NCBI RefSeq assembly: GCF_022554085.1 | Contig: NZ_JAKFYR010000002.1 | Location: 310,001 to 374,000 of the forward strand | Origin: Rhodococcus sp. CH91 | Lineage (GTDB): Bacteria; Actinomycetota; Actinomycetes; Mycobacteriales; Mycobacteriaceae | Direction of reading: 5' to 3' | Length of the DNA stretch: 64,000 bases | Shown: piece by piece, positions 31,288 through 41,484 of the stretch | How positions within the stretch are numbered: position 1 is the first letter of the stretch | How the letters are laid out: every line of letters begins with the position of its first letter | Made by a program: the position numbers and the translations under genes | The notes under the pieces: generated by a model | The model's database searches: none | Told to the model about the DNA's origin: nothing | The model's input: the letters and a program-made list of their open reading frames with translations, nothing else

Positions 31288-31324
31288 CCGATTCCGGCGC
31301 CTGACCGATTCCGGGGCCTGACCC
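31274..31324 (+). repeat. 17-bp tandem repeat across a stop codon
   Basis: Three head-to-tail copies with period 17: 31274-31290, 31291-31307 and 31308-31324, consensus ATTCCGGNGCCTGACCG. The first copy contains the last codons and TGA of the membrane protein gene; the other two repeat those codons downstream. Confidence 0.85.
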
Positions 31325-31340
31325 CCGGCTCCGAACGCGA

Positions 31341-31376
31341 CGATCCCCCTCTCTCCGCGCGGAGAGAGGGGGATCG
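31341..31376. terminator. Bidirectional terminator hairpin
   Basis: CGATCCCCCTCTCTCC (31341-31356) and GGAGAGAGGGGGATCG (31361-31376) are a perfect 16-bp inverted repeat around GCGC. It lies between convergent genes and can serve both. Confidence 0.88.
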
Positions 31377-31400
31377 TCACATCCGGGGCACCCGGGGAAC

Positions 31401-32750
31401 TCAGCGTTCGCCCACGGCACCTTCGGCGGCGTCGGCCCACTCGCGCCACTGAGCCGCCTGGGCCAGCGCCTTCTCGGCTTCCTTCGCCCGTCCCGCCGCG
31501 GTCGCCTTGGCGGCCTGCTCCTCGAACTGGCGCACCCGCTCACGGAACTGCGCCGCACGCGCGAGCGCTTCGGGATCGGTACGACGCCACTCCGAATCCG
31601 CGGCCTCGCGCACCGTCTTCTCGACCGCCCTCAAGCGGCTCTCGAGGTCGTGCATGCGCTCGCGCGGCACCTTGCCGATCGCCTCCCACTGTTCCTGCAG
31701 CTCACGCAGACGCGCCCGCGCCGCCTCTAGGTCGGTGGAGGGATCGATCGAGGAGGCCGCATCGAGGAGTGCTTCCTTCGCCCGGGCGTTCTCCTCGTAC
31801 TCGGCGTCCCGTTCGGCGTTCGCGGCGTTGCGGGCCGCGAAGAAGACGTCCTGGGCGCCCTTGAAACGCTTCCAGAGCTGGTCGTCGGCATCCTTCGGTG
31901 CCCGTCCGGCGGCCTTCCACTCGGTGAGCAGATCACGGAAGGCGGCAGCCGTGGCGCCCCAGTCGGTGGAGTTCTGCAGTTCCTCCGCCTGCGCGACGAG
32001 CTCCTCCTTGCGGCTCTTGGCTGCCGCCCGTTCACGATCGAGTTCCGCGAAGTGTGCGCCGCGCCGCCGGTTGAAGGCCTCACGCGCCTTGGAATACCGA
32101 CGCCACAACACGTCGTCGACCTTCCGGTCGACGCCGCGGATCGTCTTCCATTCCTCGAGGATCTCGCGGAGCCGGTCGCCGGCAGCCTTCCACTGGGTGG
32201 ACTCCGCGGCGATCGTCTCGGCCTCGACCGCGAGTTCCTCCTTGCGGGCGGTGCTCGCGGCGCGGCGCTTCTCCTTCTCCTGCTTGGCGAGAGCCGCAGC
32301 TTCCTCGGAGTGTTCGATGATCGACGCGAGCCGCGCCGCGAGCGCGTCGAGATCGCCGATGACCGCCGCCGTCGGCAGCGACTCGGCGAGCGACTCGGCG
32401 GCGGCGCGGGTCTTCTTCACGTCGGCGGTGCCGGACGCCAGACGGGTCTCGAGTATCGCGACCTCGGTGGCGAGATCGTCGTAGCGGCGCCCGAAATGGG
32501 CCAGGCCTTCGGCGGCGTCGCCGGCCTGCCACGATCCGATGCACCGCTCGCCCTCGCTCGTACGCACCCACGCGGTGCCGTCCTCGTCGACGCGCCCGAA
32601 CCGGCTCGGATCGCTCGCAGGCACGGCCGGTGCGTGCGGATGGGTCTGGGCTGCCACCGGGTGTGGCTTGGGGGGAGCCGCGGGGCCGGGACGCGGGACG
32701 GGCCTCCGCGTCGGCTCGACAGTTCGGTCCTGTGCGTTCGGGTCGCTCAT
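31401..32750 (-). CDS. DUF349 coiled-coil protein
   Basis: 449 residues. A proline-rich N-terminal tail (about 1-55) precedes a long, charged helical region. That region has repeated DUF349 units, marked by [19 protein letters not shown], then [20 protein letters not shown], then [19 protein letters not shown]. It corresponds to Rv2731. The ATG at 32750 follows GATGAGGTATCG. Function unknown; DUF349 proteins are often nucleic-acid- or ribosome-associated. Confidence 0.87.
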   Translation of the reverse strand: MSDPNAQDRTVEPTRRPVPRPGPAAPPKPHPVAAQTHPHAPAVPASDPSRFGRVDEDGTAWVRTSEGERCIGSWQAGDAAEGLAHFGRRYDDLATEVAILETRLASGTADVKKTRAAAESLAESLPTAAVIGDLDALAARLASIIEHSEEAAALAKQEKEKRRAASTARKEELAVEAETIAAESTQWKAAGDRLREILEEWKTIRGVDRKVDDVLWRRYSKAREAFNRRRGAHFAELDRERAAAKSRKEELVAQAEELQNSTDWGATAAAFRDLLTEWKAAGRAPKDADDQLWKRFKGAQDVFFAARNAANAERDAEYEENARAKEALLDAASSIDPSTDLEAARARLRELQEQWEAIGKVPRERMHDLESRLRAVEKTVREAADSEWRRTDPEALARAAQFRERVRQFEEQAAKATAAGRAKEAEKALAQAAQWREWADAAEGAVGER

Positions 32751-32890
32751 CGATACCTCATCTCTGCCGCGCGGCACGGCTGCCTGGTCGCATGGGTCTA
32801 CCGCAGGTCGACCCCGGGGCTCCGCGATCGTGTCCGCCCCCTATTGAAACAGGTCGTGCCGATACAGGACGCCGGGTCCGGTGGACTACG

Positions 32891-33613
32891 GTGACCGATG
32901 TGTTGACCGCCGCGGCGTTCGTGCCCTCCCCACCGCTGCTCGTGCCCGAGCTGAACGGTCTCTCGGCAGCCGAGACCGACGACCTGCGAGCCGCGATTCT
33001 CGACGCCGGTCGCAGCCTGTCCGGCACCGTGGAGTGGATCGTCGTCGGTGCCGAACAGGTAGAGCAGACCGTTCCGTCCACCGCCTGCGGCACCTTCTCG
33101 GGTTTCGGTGCCGACGTCCCCGTGCGCCTCGGACCCGACGCGGACGGCGAACCGGACCCCGGCCTGCCGCTGCCGGCGCTGGTGGCCGGATGGATCCGCG
33201 ACCGTACGGCACCGCACGTGCGGGTGACCACCCACGTGGTGGCGACCGATTCGGACAACTCGCACTGCTCCGAGCTCGGCCGGTCGCTGCGCGCGCGTCT
33301 CGACGGCGACGATCTGCCCCGGGCGCTGCTCGTGGTGGCGGACGGAGCGGCGACCCTCACGGCGAAGGCTCCGGGTGCATACGATCCCCGGTCCGGGGAC
33401 GTGGAAGCGGCGCTCGCCGACGCACTGGCAACCGGTGATCCGGTGGCTCTCGGGGCGCTCGACGCCGACCTGTGCTCGCAGATCCGCCTCGACGGCCGCG
33501 CCGCCTGGGACGTGCTGGCCGGGGCCTTCCCGGCCCCGCCGCGGTCCGCGCAGGTCACCTATTGTGCCGCGCCCTACGGCGTGGGTTATCACGTGGGGAT
33601 CTGGACACCGTGA
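32891..33613 (+). CDS. Class III extradiol dioxygenase-like protein (Rv2728c type)
   Basis: 240 residues. The N-terminus [20 protein letters not shown] resembles the LigB-like fold of the AmmeMemoRadiSam/MEMO superfamily, and [20 protein letters not shown] is conserved among actinobacterial relatives. The usual metal-binding His pattern is incomplete, so activity is uncertain. Its stop overlaps the miaA start (GTGA), so it is coupled to miaA. Confidence 0.75.
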   Translation: MTDVLTAAAFVPSPPLLVPELNGLSAAETDDLRAAILDAGRSLSGTVEWIVVGAEQVEQTVPSTACGTFSGFGADVPVRLGPDADGEPDPGLPLPALVAGWIRDRTAPHVRVTTHVVATDSDNSHCSELGRSLRARLDGDDLPRALLVVADGAATLTAKAPGAYDPRSGDVEAALADALATGDPVALGALDADLCSQIRLDGRAAWDVLAGAFPAPPRSAQVTYCAAPYGVGYHVGIWTP

Positions 33614-34590
33614 GGACGGACACCTCCGGCGAGCACACCCACCGACCCGACAGGCTCCCCCTCCGGCCGATCGCGGTCGTCGGCCCCACGGCGACCGGGA
33701 AGTCCGATCTCGGACTCGCTCTCGCGGAGACGCTCGGCGGTGAGATCGTCAACATCGATGCGATGCAGCAGTACCGCGGCATGGACATCGGGACGGCCAA
33801 GCTCTCGCCGGCCGAACGTCGCAGTATCCCGCACCACCAGCTCGACGTCCTCGACGTGACCGAGACGGCCACCGTGGCGAGGTACCAGCAGGCCGCGACC
33901 GCGGACGTCGAGGCGATCCTCGAACGGGGACACGTCCCGATCGTCGTCGGCGGGTCGATGATGTACGTGCAGGCTCTGCTCGACGAGTGGCAGTTCCCGG
34001 CAACCGACCCGCAGGTCCGGGCGAAGTGGGAGGCGATGCTCGAGTCCGAGGGGCTCGACGCGATCCATCGGGCGCTCCGGCACGCCGATCCCGCCGCCGC
34101 CGCGACCATTCTGCCCACCGACGGCCGCCGTATGGTGCGGGCACTCGAAGTGGTCGAATTGACGGGACAGCCGTTCGCCGCCTCGCAACCGGTCATCGGC
34201 GACCCCCGCTGGGGCACCGTCGTCCTGGGCGTCGACCGCGCCACCGAGGAACTCGACGAGCGCATCGCGCGTCGCACCGACCTGATGTTCGAGCTCGGCC
34301 TCGTCGACGAGGTGCACGAACTGATCGGCGCGGGACTGCGCGAGGGTGTCACCGCGCGTCGGGCGATCGGCTACGCGCAGGTCCTCGCGTACATCGACGG
34401 GGAGTACGACCGCGACGCCGCCCGGGAGCGAACGTTCATCGGCACGCGCCGCTACGTGCGGCGTCAGCGCTCGTGGTTCCGCCGAGACCCCCGCATCCAC
34501 TGGCTCGACGGCGCCGATCCCCGCCTGCTCGAATCGGCCCTGCGGGTCGTGCAGGACACGCGGACCTCGACCGTCCCACCTGCGGGATAA
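33610..34590 (+). CDS. miaA: tRNA dimethylallyltransferase
   Basis: 326 residues. It adds dimethylallyl to A37, the substrate for MiaB. P-loop [44 protein letters not shown], and the C-terminal [15 protein letters not shown] are all present. GTG start overlapping the preceding stop. Confidence 0.96.
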   Translation: MRTDTSGEHTHRPDRLPLRPIAVVGPTATGKSDLGLALAETLGGEIVNIDAMQQYRGMDIGTAKLSPAERRSIPHHQLDVLDVTETATVARYQQAATADVEAILERGHVPIVVGGSMMYVQALLDEWQFPATDPQVRAKWEAMLESEGLDAIHRALRHADPAAAATILPTDGRRMVRALEVVELTGQPFAASQPVIGDPRWGTVVLGVDRATEELDERIARRTDLMFELGLVDEVHELIGAGLREGVTARRAIGYAQVLAYIDGEYDRDAARERTFIGTRRYVRRQRSWFRRDPRIHWLDGADPRLLESALRVVQDTRTSTVPPAG

Positions 34591-34600
34591 AGTGTCTGCC

Positions 34601-35467
34601 ATGGAGTTCAGCAAAGGGCACGGTACCGAGAACGATTTCGTGATCCTTCCCGATCCCGATGCCCGTCTGGACCTCGACGCCGAACGGATCGTCGCCCTGT
34701 GCGACAGGCGTCGCGGTCTCGGAGCCGACGGCGTGCTCCGGGTGGCGAAGGCCGGCGCGCTGGTGTCGGCCGGAACGCTGGGCGAACTCCCCGAGGGCAC
34801 CGACGCGGACGACTGGTTCATGGACTACCGCAACGCGGACGGGTCCGTGGCGGAGATGTGCGGCAACGGCGTCCGGGTGTTCGCGCACTATCTCACCGCG
34901 CGTGGCCTCGAGTCCCGGCGGGAGTTCGTGGTCGGGAGCCGGGCCGGTGGCAAGCCCGTCCAGGTGCACGAGACCGGGCCGGTCCTCGGTGAGGTGACGG
35001 TGGACATGGGAGTCGTGCGTGCGCTGGGCGAGTCGGCGGCGACCATCGACGGGCGGGTCTATCCGGGTCTCGGGATCGACGTCGGTAACCCCCATCTGGC
35101 CTGTGTGGATCCGCATCTGAGCGAGGCCGCCCTCGCCGCTCTCGATCTCACGTCTCCCGGCTTCGATCCGGGATTCTTCCCCCAGGGTGTCAACATCGAG
35201 TTCCTCACCCCCATCACGTCCGGAACGGTCCACATGCGGGTCCACGAACGTGGAGTGGGAGAGACCCGTTCGTGCGGCACCGGCACCGTGGCCGCGGCCG
35301 CGGCAGCCCTGCGGTTCGACGGTGTGTCCGACGGTGTGGTGCGCGTGCGGATCCCGGGTGGCTCGGTGGAGGTGCGCATCGAGGACGGGCGGGCCTGGCT
35401 CCGGGGGCCGTCGGTGCTGGTCGCGACCGGTGAACTCGACGAGTCGTGGTGGTCGGCGCCGTACTGA
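34601..35467 (+). CDS. dapF: Diaminopimelate epimerase
   Basis: 288 residues. Converts LL- to meso-diaminopimelate for lysine and peptidoglycan. The two active-site cysteines lie in [11 protein letters not shown] and [11 protein letters not shown]. Start ATG, ten bases after miaA. Confidence 0.97.
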   Translation: MEFSKGHGTENDFVILPDPDARLDLDAERIVALCDRRRGLGADGVLRVAKAGALVSAGTLGELPEGTDADDWFMDYRNADGSVAEMCGNGVRVFAHYLTARGLESRREFVVGSRAGGKPVQVHETGPVLGEVTVDMGVVRALGESAATIDGRVYPGLGIDVGNPHLACVDPHLSEAALAALDLTSPGFDPGFFPQGVNIEFLTPITSGTVHMRVHERGVGETRSCGTGTVAAAAAALRFDGVSDGVVRVRIPGGSVEVRIEDGRAWLRGPSVLVATGELDESWWSAPY

Positions 35468-35481
35468 TCCCCTCCGGGATC
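35466..35481 (+). terminator. Short hairpin at the dapF stop
   Basis: GATCCC (35466-35471), CTCC, GGGATC (35476-35481). Only a 6-bp stem, overlapping the stop codon; it may be a weak attenuator. Confidence 0.3.
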
Positions 35482-35561
35482 GGCGACCCGGTGCGACTGC
35501 GGCAGGCGTGACGGAAAAACTCGAATGCACCGATTCGGGCTTCGTGACACCATGGAGGTGT

Positions 35562-37028
35562 ATGACGAACACACAGCGCACGCGCCGCGCCACCACAGAA
35601 GACAGCTCATCGACGGCGTTCGACACGCCCGATGGCTGGACCGCCGAGGATCCCTCCGTCGGCGAGATGCAACTCGAGGACCGCAGCGCGTTGCGGCGTG
35701 TGGCCGGTCTGTCCACCGAACTCGAGGACATCACCGAGGTCGAATACCGCCAGCTCCGGCTCGAGCGAGTGGTGCTCGTGGGAGTGTGGACGGGCGGAAC
35801 GGCAGCGCAAGCCGAAGCCGGCCTGGCCGAGCTCGCCGCGCTTGCCGAAACCGCGGGCTCGGAGGTCCTCGAGGGTCTCGTCCAGCGGCGTGACCGACCG
35901 GACGCGTCCACCTACATCGGATCCGGCAAGGCCGACGAGCTCCGGCAGATCGTCCTGGCCACCGGCGCCGACACCGTCATCTGCGACGGCGAACTCACTC
36001 CCGCGCAGCTCACGGCACTGGAGAAGGTCGTCAAGGTCAAGGTCATCGACCGTACCGCGCTGATCCTCGACATCTTCGCGCAGCATGCGACCTCCCGTGA
36101 GGGCAAGGCCCAGGTCTCGCTCGCCCAGATGGAGTACATGCTTCCGCGTCTGCGCGGCTGGGGCGAGTCGATGTCGCGGCAGGCGGGTGGTCGCGCGGGC
36201 ACCAACGGCGGCGTGGGTCTGCGTGGCCCCGGCGAGACGAAGATCGAGACCGACCGGCGACGCATCCGCGAGCGGATGGCGAAGCTGCGGCGCGAGATCA
36301 AGGCGATGAAGGCCGCACGCGACACCAAGCGCACCCGGCGGCTGCGCAACGGCGTCCCGTCCGTGGCCATCGTGGGGTACACGAACGCGGGCAAGTCGAG
36401 TCTGCTGAACAAGCTCACCGGATCCGGGGTGCTGGTGCAGAACGCACTGTTCGCGACCCTCGATCCCACGACCCGCCGCTCCAGCCTCCCCGACGGGCGG
36501 GAGTACGTCCTCACCGACACCGTGGGTTTCGTGCGGCACCTGCCCACCCAGTTGGTCGAGGCGTTCCGCTCGACGCTCGAGGAAGTGGCAGACGCCGACG
36601 TGCTCCTGCACGTCGTCGACGGTTCCGACCCGATGCCCACCGAGCAGATCAAGGCAGTACGCGAAGTCGTCACCGAGGTCCTGCGCGAATCGGATGCGCC
36701 TCCGCCGCCCGAATTGATCGTCGTGAACAAGATCGACGCTGCCGATCCCGTCACCCTCACACAGTTGCGGAGCCTGATCCCCGACGCGGTGTTCGTGTCC
36801 GCGCACACCGGTGAGGGAGTCGACGATCTGCAGACTCACCTGGCGACCCTGCTCGAGGATCCGGACGTCGAGGTGAAGCTGCTGGTGCCGTACACCCGCG
36901 GTGATCTCCTTGCGCGCATCCACTCCGACGGGCAGATCCTGTCGTCCGAGCACGAGGTGGACGGGACCCGGGTCCACGCGAAGGTGCCCGCGGCGCTGGC
37001 CTCTGCATTGGTCGATTTCGCGGCCTGA
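35562..37028 (+). CDS. hflX: GTPase HflX
   Basis: 488 residues. Ribosome-splitting GTPase. It has the N-terminal HflX domain (STYIGSGKADELRQIVLATG), a basic coiled linker (RLRGWGESMSRQAGG to RLRNG), then the G domain. G motifs are GYTNAGKSSL, the DTVGF of switch II, and NKID. Start ATG 35562. Its stop overlaps the next start (TGATG). Confidence 0.96.
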   Translation: MTNTQRTRRATTEDSSSTAFDTPDGWTAEDPSVGEMQLEDRSALRRVAGLSTELEDITEVEYRQLRLERVVLVGVWTGGTAAQAEAGLAELAALAETAGSEVLEGLVQRRDRPDASTYIGSGKADELRQIVLATGADTVICDGELTPAQLTALEKVVKVKVIDRTALILDIFAQHATSREGKAQVSLAQMEYMLPRLRGWGESMSRQAGGRAGTNGGVGLRGPGETKIETDRRRIRERMAKLRREIKAMKAARDTKRTRRLRNGVPSVAIVGYTNAGKSSLLNKLTGSGVLVQNALFATLDPTTRRSSLPDGREYVLTDTVGFVRHLPTQLVEAFRSTLEEVADADVLLHVVDGSDPMPTEQIKAVREVVTEVLRESDAPPPPELIVVNKIDAADPVTLTQLRSLIPDAVFVSAHTGEGVDDLQTHLATLLEDPDVEVKLLVPYTRGDLLARIHSDGQILSSEHEVDGTRVHAKVPAALASALVDFAA

Positions 37029-38086
37029 TGCGGGTCGTGCGCCGGGCGGCGCTGCTCGCTGCCGTCGCGGCGTTCGTGCCGGCCTCACCCGTCGGAGCGG
37101 AGGAGGCGGAGATCCCGGTCGCCGACCTCCCCTCCGGCATCCTGTGCACCCCCGACGATTCCGCTCTCGAGGAGTTGTCGGGTCTGGCGCTGCTCGGATC
37201 GCGCATGTTCGCGGCTCCGGATGCGGGGGAGGACGAGCGGATCGTCGAACTCGGCCCCGACTGCTCGGTGCGGCAACGGATTCCGTCGCCCGTGGACCCG
37301 TACGACGTCGAGGATCTCGCGGCCGGGCCGGACGGGCGGTTGTGGCTGGGCGATCTCGGTGACAACAGCCGGGTGCGCGAGACGGTCGCGCTGATCTCGC
37401 TCGATCCGGACACCGGCGAGGGGGACCTGCACCGCGTGACGTATCCCGACGGTCCCCGGGACGCCGAGACACTGCTCGTCTCGGCCGCGGGGGAGCCGGT
37501 GATCGTGACCAAGGCACTGTTCGGGGCGAGCAACGTCTACCGGCCCGCACGCGGCCTCGGGATCGGAGATCTCCCGGCGCCGGGGCCGACGGCCCTCGAG
37601 AAGGTCGGAACGCTGGTGCTCGGCCCGTCGGACACCCCCGGCGGCCCCATCCCCGGGGCATCCTCCACCCTGATCACCGGTGGCGCTGTCAGCGCGGACG
37701 GCACCGTGGCCGCGGTCCGGACCTACACCGACGTGTATCTGTTCCCCGTGACCGAGGGTGACCTCGCGGCGGCGCTGGTCGCAGGCCCTCGATTCCGGAT
37801 TCCGGTCCCGGACGAACCGCAGGGAGAAGCGGTGGCCTTCACCGCGGAGGGCGATCTGATCACCGCGTCGGAGCGAGCAGCGGCGAACGGAGGGACACCC
37901 GCGCAGAATCCGCCCCTCCGAATCCATCGGGGTGTGACCGATCTGTTCACCCCTCCCGACGACGATGCCGCGGACGGAAGTTCGTCCGCGGCACTGCCGA
38001 TCGCCGGTGCGGGTGTCGCTACGGTACTCGTGCTCGGCGTGGTCGGATTCGCTGCGCGTCGCCGGGGACGTCGCCGCACCCGGTGA
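37028..38086 (+). CDS. Secreted, membrane-anchored beta-propeller-like protein
   Basis: 352 residues. An N-terminal signal peptide (about 1-24, ending near SPVGA) precedes blade-like repeats such as EDLAAGPDGRLWLGDLGDNS and GAVSADGTVAAVRTYTDVYL. The C-terminus has an acidic linker, one hydrophobic span (about 322-343) and a basic stop-transfer tail. It is thus probably an extracytoplasmic domain held by a C-terminal anchor. Translationally coupled to hflX. No catalytic motif; function unknown. Confidence 0.78.
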   Translation: MRVVRRAALLAAVAAFVPASPVGAEEAEIPVADLPSGILCTPDDSALEELSGLALLGSRMFAAPDAGEDERIVELGPDCSVRQRIPSPVDPYDVEDLAAGPDGRLWLGDLGDNSRVRETVALISLDPDTGEGDLHRVTYPDGPRDAETLLVSAAGEPVIVTKALFGASNVYRPARGLGIGDLPAPGPTALEKVGTLVLGPSDTPGGPIPGASSTLITGGAVSADGTVAAVRTYTDVYLFPVTEGDLAAALVAGPRFRIPVPDEPQGEAVAFTAEGDLITASERAAANGGTPAQNPPLRIHRGVTDLFTPPDDDAADGSSSAALPIAGAGVATVLVLGVVGFAARRRGRRRTR

Positions 38087-38088
38087 GA

Positions 38089-38346
38089 TCAGGCGTCGAG
38101 ATCTGCCGCCACCAGCTCCGCGACCTGCGCGAGGACCGCATCGTCGTCGCACGTGACGGTCACCGGGGTGCCCTGGGACGCTCCGAGGGTCATGATCATC
38201 AGAGCCGAACCCGCATCGACGGGTTCGCCGCCGTCGACCGCGAGGGTGACGGGGACACCGGCCGCGACGACGGCCTCGGCGATGATCCCTGCGGGCCGGG
38301 CGTGGAGCCCGATGGACGAACCGACGGCGACGGTGGTGCTGGGCAT
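38089..38346 (-). CDS. ptsH: Phosphocarrier protein HPr
   Basis: 85 residues. The phosphorylated histidine sits in SIGLHARPAG (His15). The equivalent of regulatory Ser46 is in the SALMIMTLGA segment. It carries phosphate from enzyme I to FruA. Last gene of the minus-strand fruR-fruK-fruA-ptsH series. Confidence 0.96.
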   Translation of the reverse strand: MPSTTVAVGSSIGLHARPAGIIAEAVVAAGVPVTLAVDGGEPVDAGSALMIMTLGASQGTPVTVTCDDDAVLAQVAELVAADLDA

Positions 38347-38392
38347 GTGGATCTCCTTCGTGATGGGGACGGCGGAAGCAGAGGCGGAACGG

Positions 38393-40486
38393 TCAGGACC
38401 GCACGGGTGCGGGCCGGGCGCCGCCAGTGTCGGCGGACGCACTCTCGGTCCGGGTGACGGACTTGGCGATGCTGACCGCGAGCGCAGCAAGTACCGTGCC
38501 GGCCGCGAGGGCGACCAGGAACCACACGACGTGGTCGATCGCGAACAGTACGAACAGTCCGCCGTGCGGAGCCGTGAGAGTCACGCCGGCGGCCATCACG
38601 ATGCCACCGGTCAGCGCTCCGCCGAGCATCATCGACGGAATCACCCGGACCGGGTCGGCGGCCGCGAACGGGATGGCACCCTCGGAGATGAACGAGGCGC
38701 CGAGCAGCCAGGCGGCCTTGCCGTTCTCCCGTTCGGCCGTGCTGTAGAGGCTGGGACGGAGCAGCGACGACAGCGCCATGGCGAGCGGCGGGACCATGCC
38801 TGCCGCCATCACCGCGGCCATGATCTCGAGCGAGGCCGTGTTGGCGACGTCCAGACCTGCGACGGCGAAGGCGTAGGCGGCCTTGTTGACGGGTCCGCCG
38901 AGGTCGAAGCACATCATCAGACCCAGGATGACGCCGAGGAGCACTGCGGATCCGCCGGACAGACCGTTGAGCCAGTCGGTGAGTCCGGTGGTGATCGCGG
39001 CCAGCGGGCGGCCGAGCAGCAGGAACATGAGGCCGCCGACGATCAGGCTCGCGAGCAGCGGAATGATCACCACCGGCATCAGTCCCCGCGCCCAGGTCGG
39101 TAGCGGGATGCGGCCGACCCACAGGGCGGCGAAGCCCGCGATGATGCCACCGACGAGACCACCGATGAAGCCGGCGCCGACGAAGACGGCGACCGCACCC
39201 GCCGTGAAGCCCGGTGCGAGGCCCGGACGGTCGGCGATCGCGAAGGCGATGTAGCCGGCGAGTGCCGGGACGAGGAACGAGAAGGCCAGCGAGCCGATCT
39301 GGTACAGCACCGCACCGAGATAGGTCCCCAGTCCGCCGTCCGGCAGGTTGGTCAGGGTGTTGTCGAGGACGATCGCGGACGCGGAATCGGTGATGTCGGG
39401 GCCGGCGAGCAGGAAGCTGAGGGCGATGAGCAGACCGCCCGCCGCGACGAACGGGATCATGTAGCTCACGCCGGTGAGCAGGATCTGCCGCACGCGGGTG
39501 CCCCAGCCGAGGTCCCCGGTGTCCTTCTCCTTCGCCGGCGCGCCCGATGCTGCCTCGACGGTGCGCGCGGACGGATCGGTGGATGCCCGCAGAGCCTCCT
39601 CGATCATCGTGTCGGGTTCGTTGATGGCCCGCTTCACTCCCGAGGCGACGACAGGTTTGCCCGAGAAACGCTCCCGGCCCTTGACTCCCACGTCGGTCGC
39701 GAAGATCACGGCGTCGGCGCCGGCGATCACGTCGTCGGGCAGGGGAGTGCTGCCACTCGATCCCTGGGTCTCCACCCGGACCGAGACACCCGCACGTTCA
39801 CCGGCCGCGACCAGTGCGTCGGCGGCCATGTAGGTGTGCGCGATCCCTGTCGGGCACGCGGTCACCGCGACGATCGTGCGACCTCTGCTGGACCGGTCCG
39901 CATCCTGCGGTGGTGGTGCGACCGCTCCCGGTGCGCCGACGGGTGCACCGGTCGCAGGGGAGGCAGGGGCGGGTTCCGGGGCGGCGGGTTCCTGGGACGC
40001 CGGGCGCTCCGGAAGGACGCCTTCGACGAGCGCGATCACCTCGTCCGCAGAGGATGCGGCGCGCAACGACGCGACGAAGTCGGGTCGTACCAGTGCGCGG
40101 GCGAGTGCGGTCAGCAGTTTCATGTGGTCGCTGCCCGCACCTTCCGGCGCGGCGATCAGGAAGACCAGATCGGCGGGGCCGTCGGGTGCTCCGAAGTCGG
40201 CCTTCGGGGACAGCCGGGCGAAGCCGAGGGAGGGGGTGAGCACTGCTTCGCTACGCGCGTGGGGGATGGCGATGCCACCGGGCAGTCCCGTGGCGGACTT
40301 CGCTTCCCGCTCGAGAACGGCTGCGGTGAGTGCCTCGGCGTCCGAGGCACGCCCGGCCGCCGCGAGTCGTCCGGCGAGCGCTGCGATGACGGAGTTCTTG
40401 TCGGCCCCGAGGTCGGAGTCGAGCGCGACGAGTTCCGGAGTGATGATCGAGGAACCGCCTGCGAGGCCGGAAGTGGTGTCGGACAT
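38393..40486 (-). CDS. fruA: PTS fructose transporter subunit IIABC
   Basis: 697 residues in order IIA-IIB-IIC. IIA covers about 10-160, with the phospho-His in GIAIPHARSE. A proline-alanine linker follows. IIB covers about 200-300, with the phospho-Cys in VTACPTGIAHTYMAADAL. IIC is a membrane domain of about nine spans from 340 on, with CFDLGGPVNKAAYAFA and GASFISEGAIPFAAADP. It imports fructose and delivers fructose-1-phosphate. The start is the ATG at 40486. Confidence 0.96.
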   Translation of the reverse strand: MSDTTSGLAGGSSIITPELVALDSDLGADKNSVIAALAGRLAAAGRASDAEALTAAVLEREAKSATGLPGGIAIPHARSEAVLTPSLGFARLSPKADFGAPDGPADLVFLIAAPEGAGSDHMKLLTALARALVRPDFVASLRAASSADEVIALVEGVLPERPASQEPAAPEPAPASPATGAPVGAPGAVAPPPQDADRSSRGRTIVAVTACPTGIAHTYMAADALVAAGERAGVSVRVETQGSSGSTPLPDDVIAGADAVIFATDVGVKGRERFSGKPVVASGVKRAINEPDTMIEEALRASTDPSARTVEAASGAPAKEKDTGDLGWGTRVRQILLTGVSYMIPFVAAGGLLIALSFLLAGPDITDSASAIVLDNTLTNLPDGGLGTYLGAVLYQIGSLAFSFLVPALAGYIAFAIADRPGLAPGFTAGAVAVFVGAGFIGGLVGGIIAGFAALWVGRIPLPTWARGLMPVVIIPLLASLIVGGLMFLLLGRPLAAITTGLTDWLNGLSGGSAVLLGVILGLMMCFDLGGPVNKAAYAFAVAGLDVANTASLEIMAAVMAAGMVPPLAMALSSLLRPSLYSTAERENGKAAWLLGASFISEGAIPFAAADPVRVIPSMMLGGALTGGIVMAAGVTLTAPHGGLFVLFAIDHVVWFLVALAAGTVLAALAVSIAKSVTRTESASADTGGARPAPVRS

Positions 40487-40494
40487 GACGTTCC

Positions 40495-41484
40495 TTAGGA
40501 GAGGGGGGTGAGTGGTCGGCGGCGTGGGTCGACGTCGGTGACGTGGACGCCGGATGCATCCACCGAATCGGGGGCGGGCACGGCGGTGCCCGGCAGCGCG
40601 ACGGCCGCGGTCCCGTATGCGACGGCGAGTCGCAGGCATTCCGCGGGTGCGAGGCCGTCCTGTTCTGCGAGGAGATATCCGGCGAGGGACGAGTCGCCCG
40701 CGCCGACCGTGCTGCGGACGGTGACATCCGCGGCGGTGGCGCGCCAGGCGCCGGAATCGGTGACGAGGACGGCCCCGGCGCCGCCGAGGGTGGCGAGGAC
40801 GGCTCCGACGCCGCGACCGACCAGAAGTCGGCCCGCCTCCACCACCGCGGTGACATCTCCTGTCTCGGCGGCGGATTCGAGCGCGTGGGCGTCGGCCCCG
40901 GTGAGCTGGGCCAGTTCGTCGGAGTTCGGCTTGACGACATCCGGGGCGGAGGCCGGGAACCGTTCGGCCAGAGCGAGCAACGGCCGCTCGGAGGTGTCGA
41001 CGGCGACGCGGCATCCCAGGCTGCGCAGGGCGCTCACGAGATCGGCGTACCACGAGTCGGGCACGCCGGGGGGTAGGGAGCCCGACAGGACGGCCCAGGC
41101 GGCATCCTGTGCGCATTCGAGCAGCACCGCGTGCAGCTCGCCCGATGTGATTGCCGTGCAGGTCGTTCCGGGCTCGTTGAGCTTGGTCGTGGTGCCGTCG
41201 GGTTCGACGATGGTGATGTTGTTGCGTGTCGGGCCGGAGGTGGGCACCGCGCGGTGCACGATCCCCTGCTCGCTCAACGCGGTGAGCAGGGGATCCCCGC
41301 TGTCGGCCGGCAGGACCGCGACCACCTCGGTGCCGGCGGCGTGGAGGACCCGTGCGACGTTGATTCCCTTCCCGCCCGGGTCGACCGTCGACCTCTCGGT
41401 CCGGTGTACCTTTCCGCGTTCGAGGGGCCCGGTCAGATCGACCGTGCGGTCGAGACTGGGATTGGCTGTGAGCGTGACGATCAT
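40495..41484 (-). CDS. fruK: 1-phosphofructokinase
   Basis: 329-residue PfkB/ribokinase-family kinase making fructose-1,6-bisphosphate. The N-terminus MIVTLTANPSLDRTVDL, the DPGGKGINVARVLH block and the anion-hole motif STVGAGDSSLAGYL are diagnostic. Its ATG overlaps the fruR stop (ATGA). Confidence 0.95.
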   Translation of the reverse strand: MIVTLTANPSLDRTVDLTGPLERGKVHRTERSTVDPGGKGINVARVLHAAGTEVVAVLPADSGDPLLTALSEQGIVHRAVPTSGPTRNNITIVEPDGTTTKLNEPGTTCTAITSGELHAVLLECAQDAAWAVLSGSLPPGVPDSWYADLVSALRSLGCRVAVDTSERPLLALAERFPASAPDVVKPNSDELAQLTGADAHALESAAETGDVTAVVEAGRLLVGRGVGAVLATLGGAGAVLVTDSGAWRATAADVTVRSTVGAGDSSLAGYLLAEQDGLAPAECLRLAVAYGTAAVALPGTAVPAPDSVDASGVHVTDVDPRRRPLTPLS

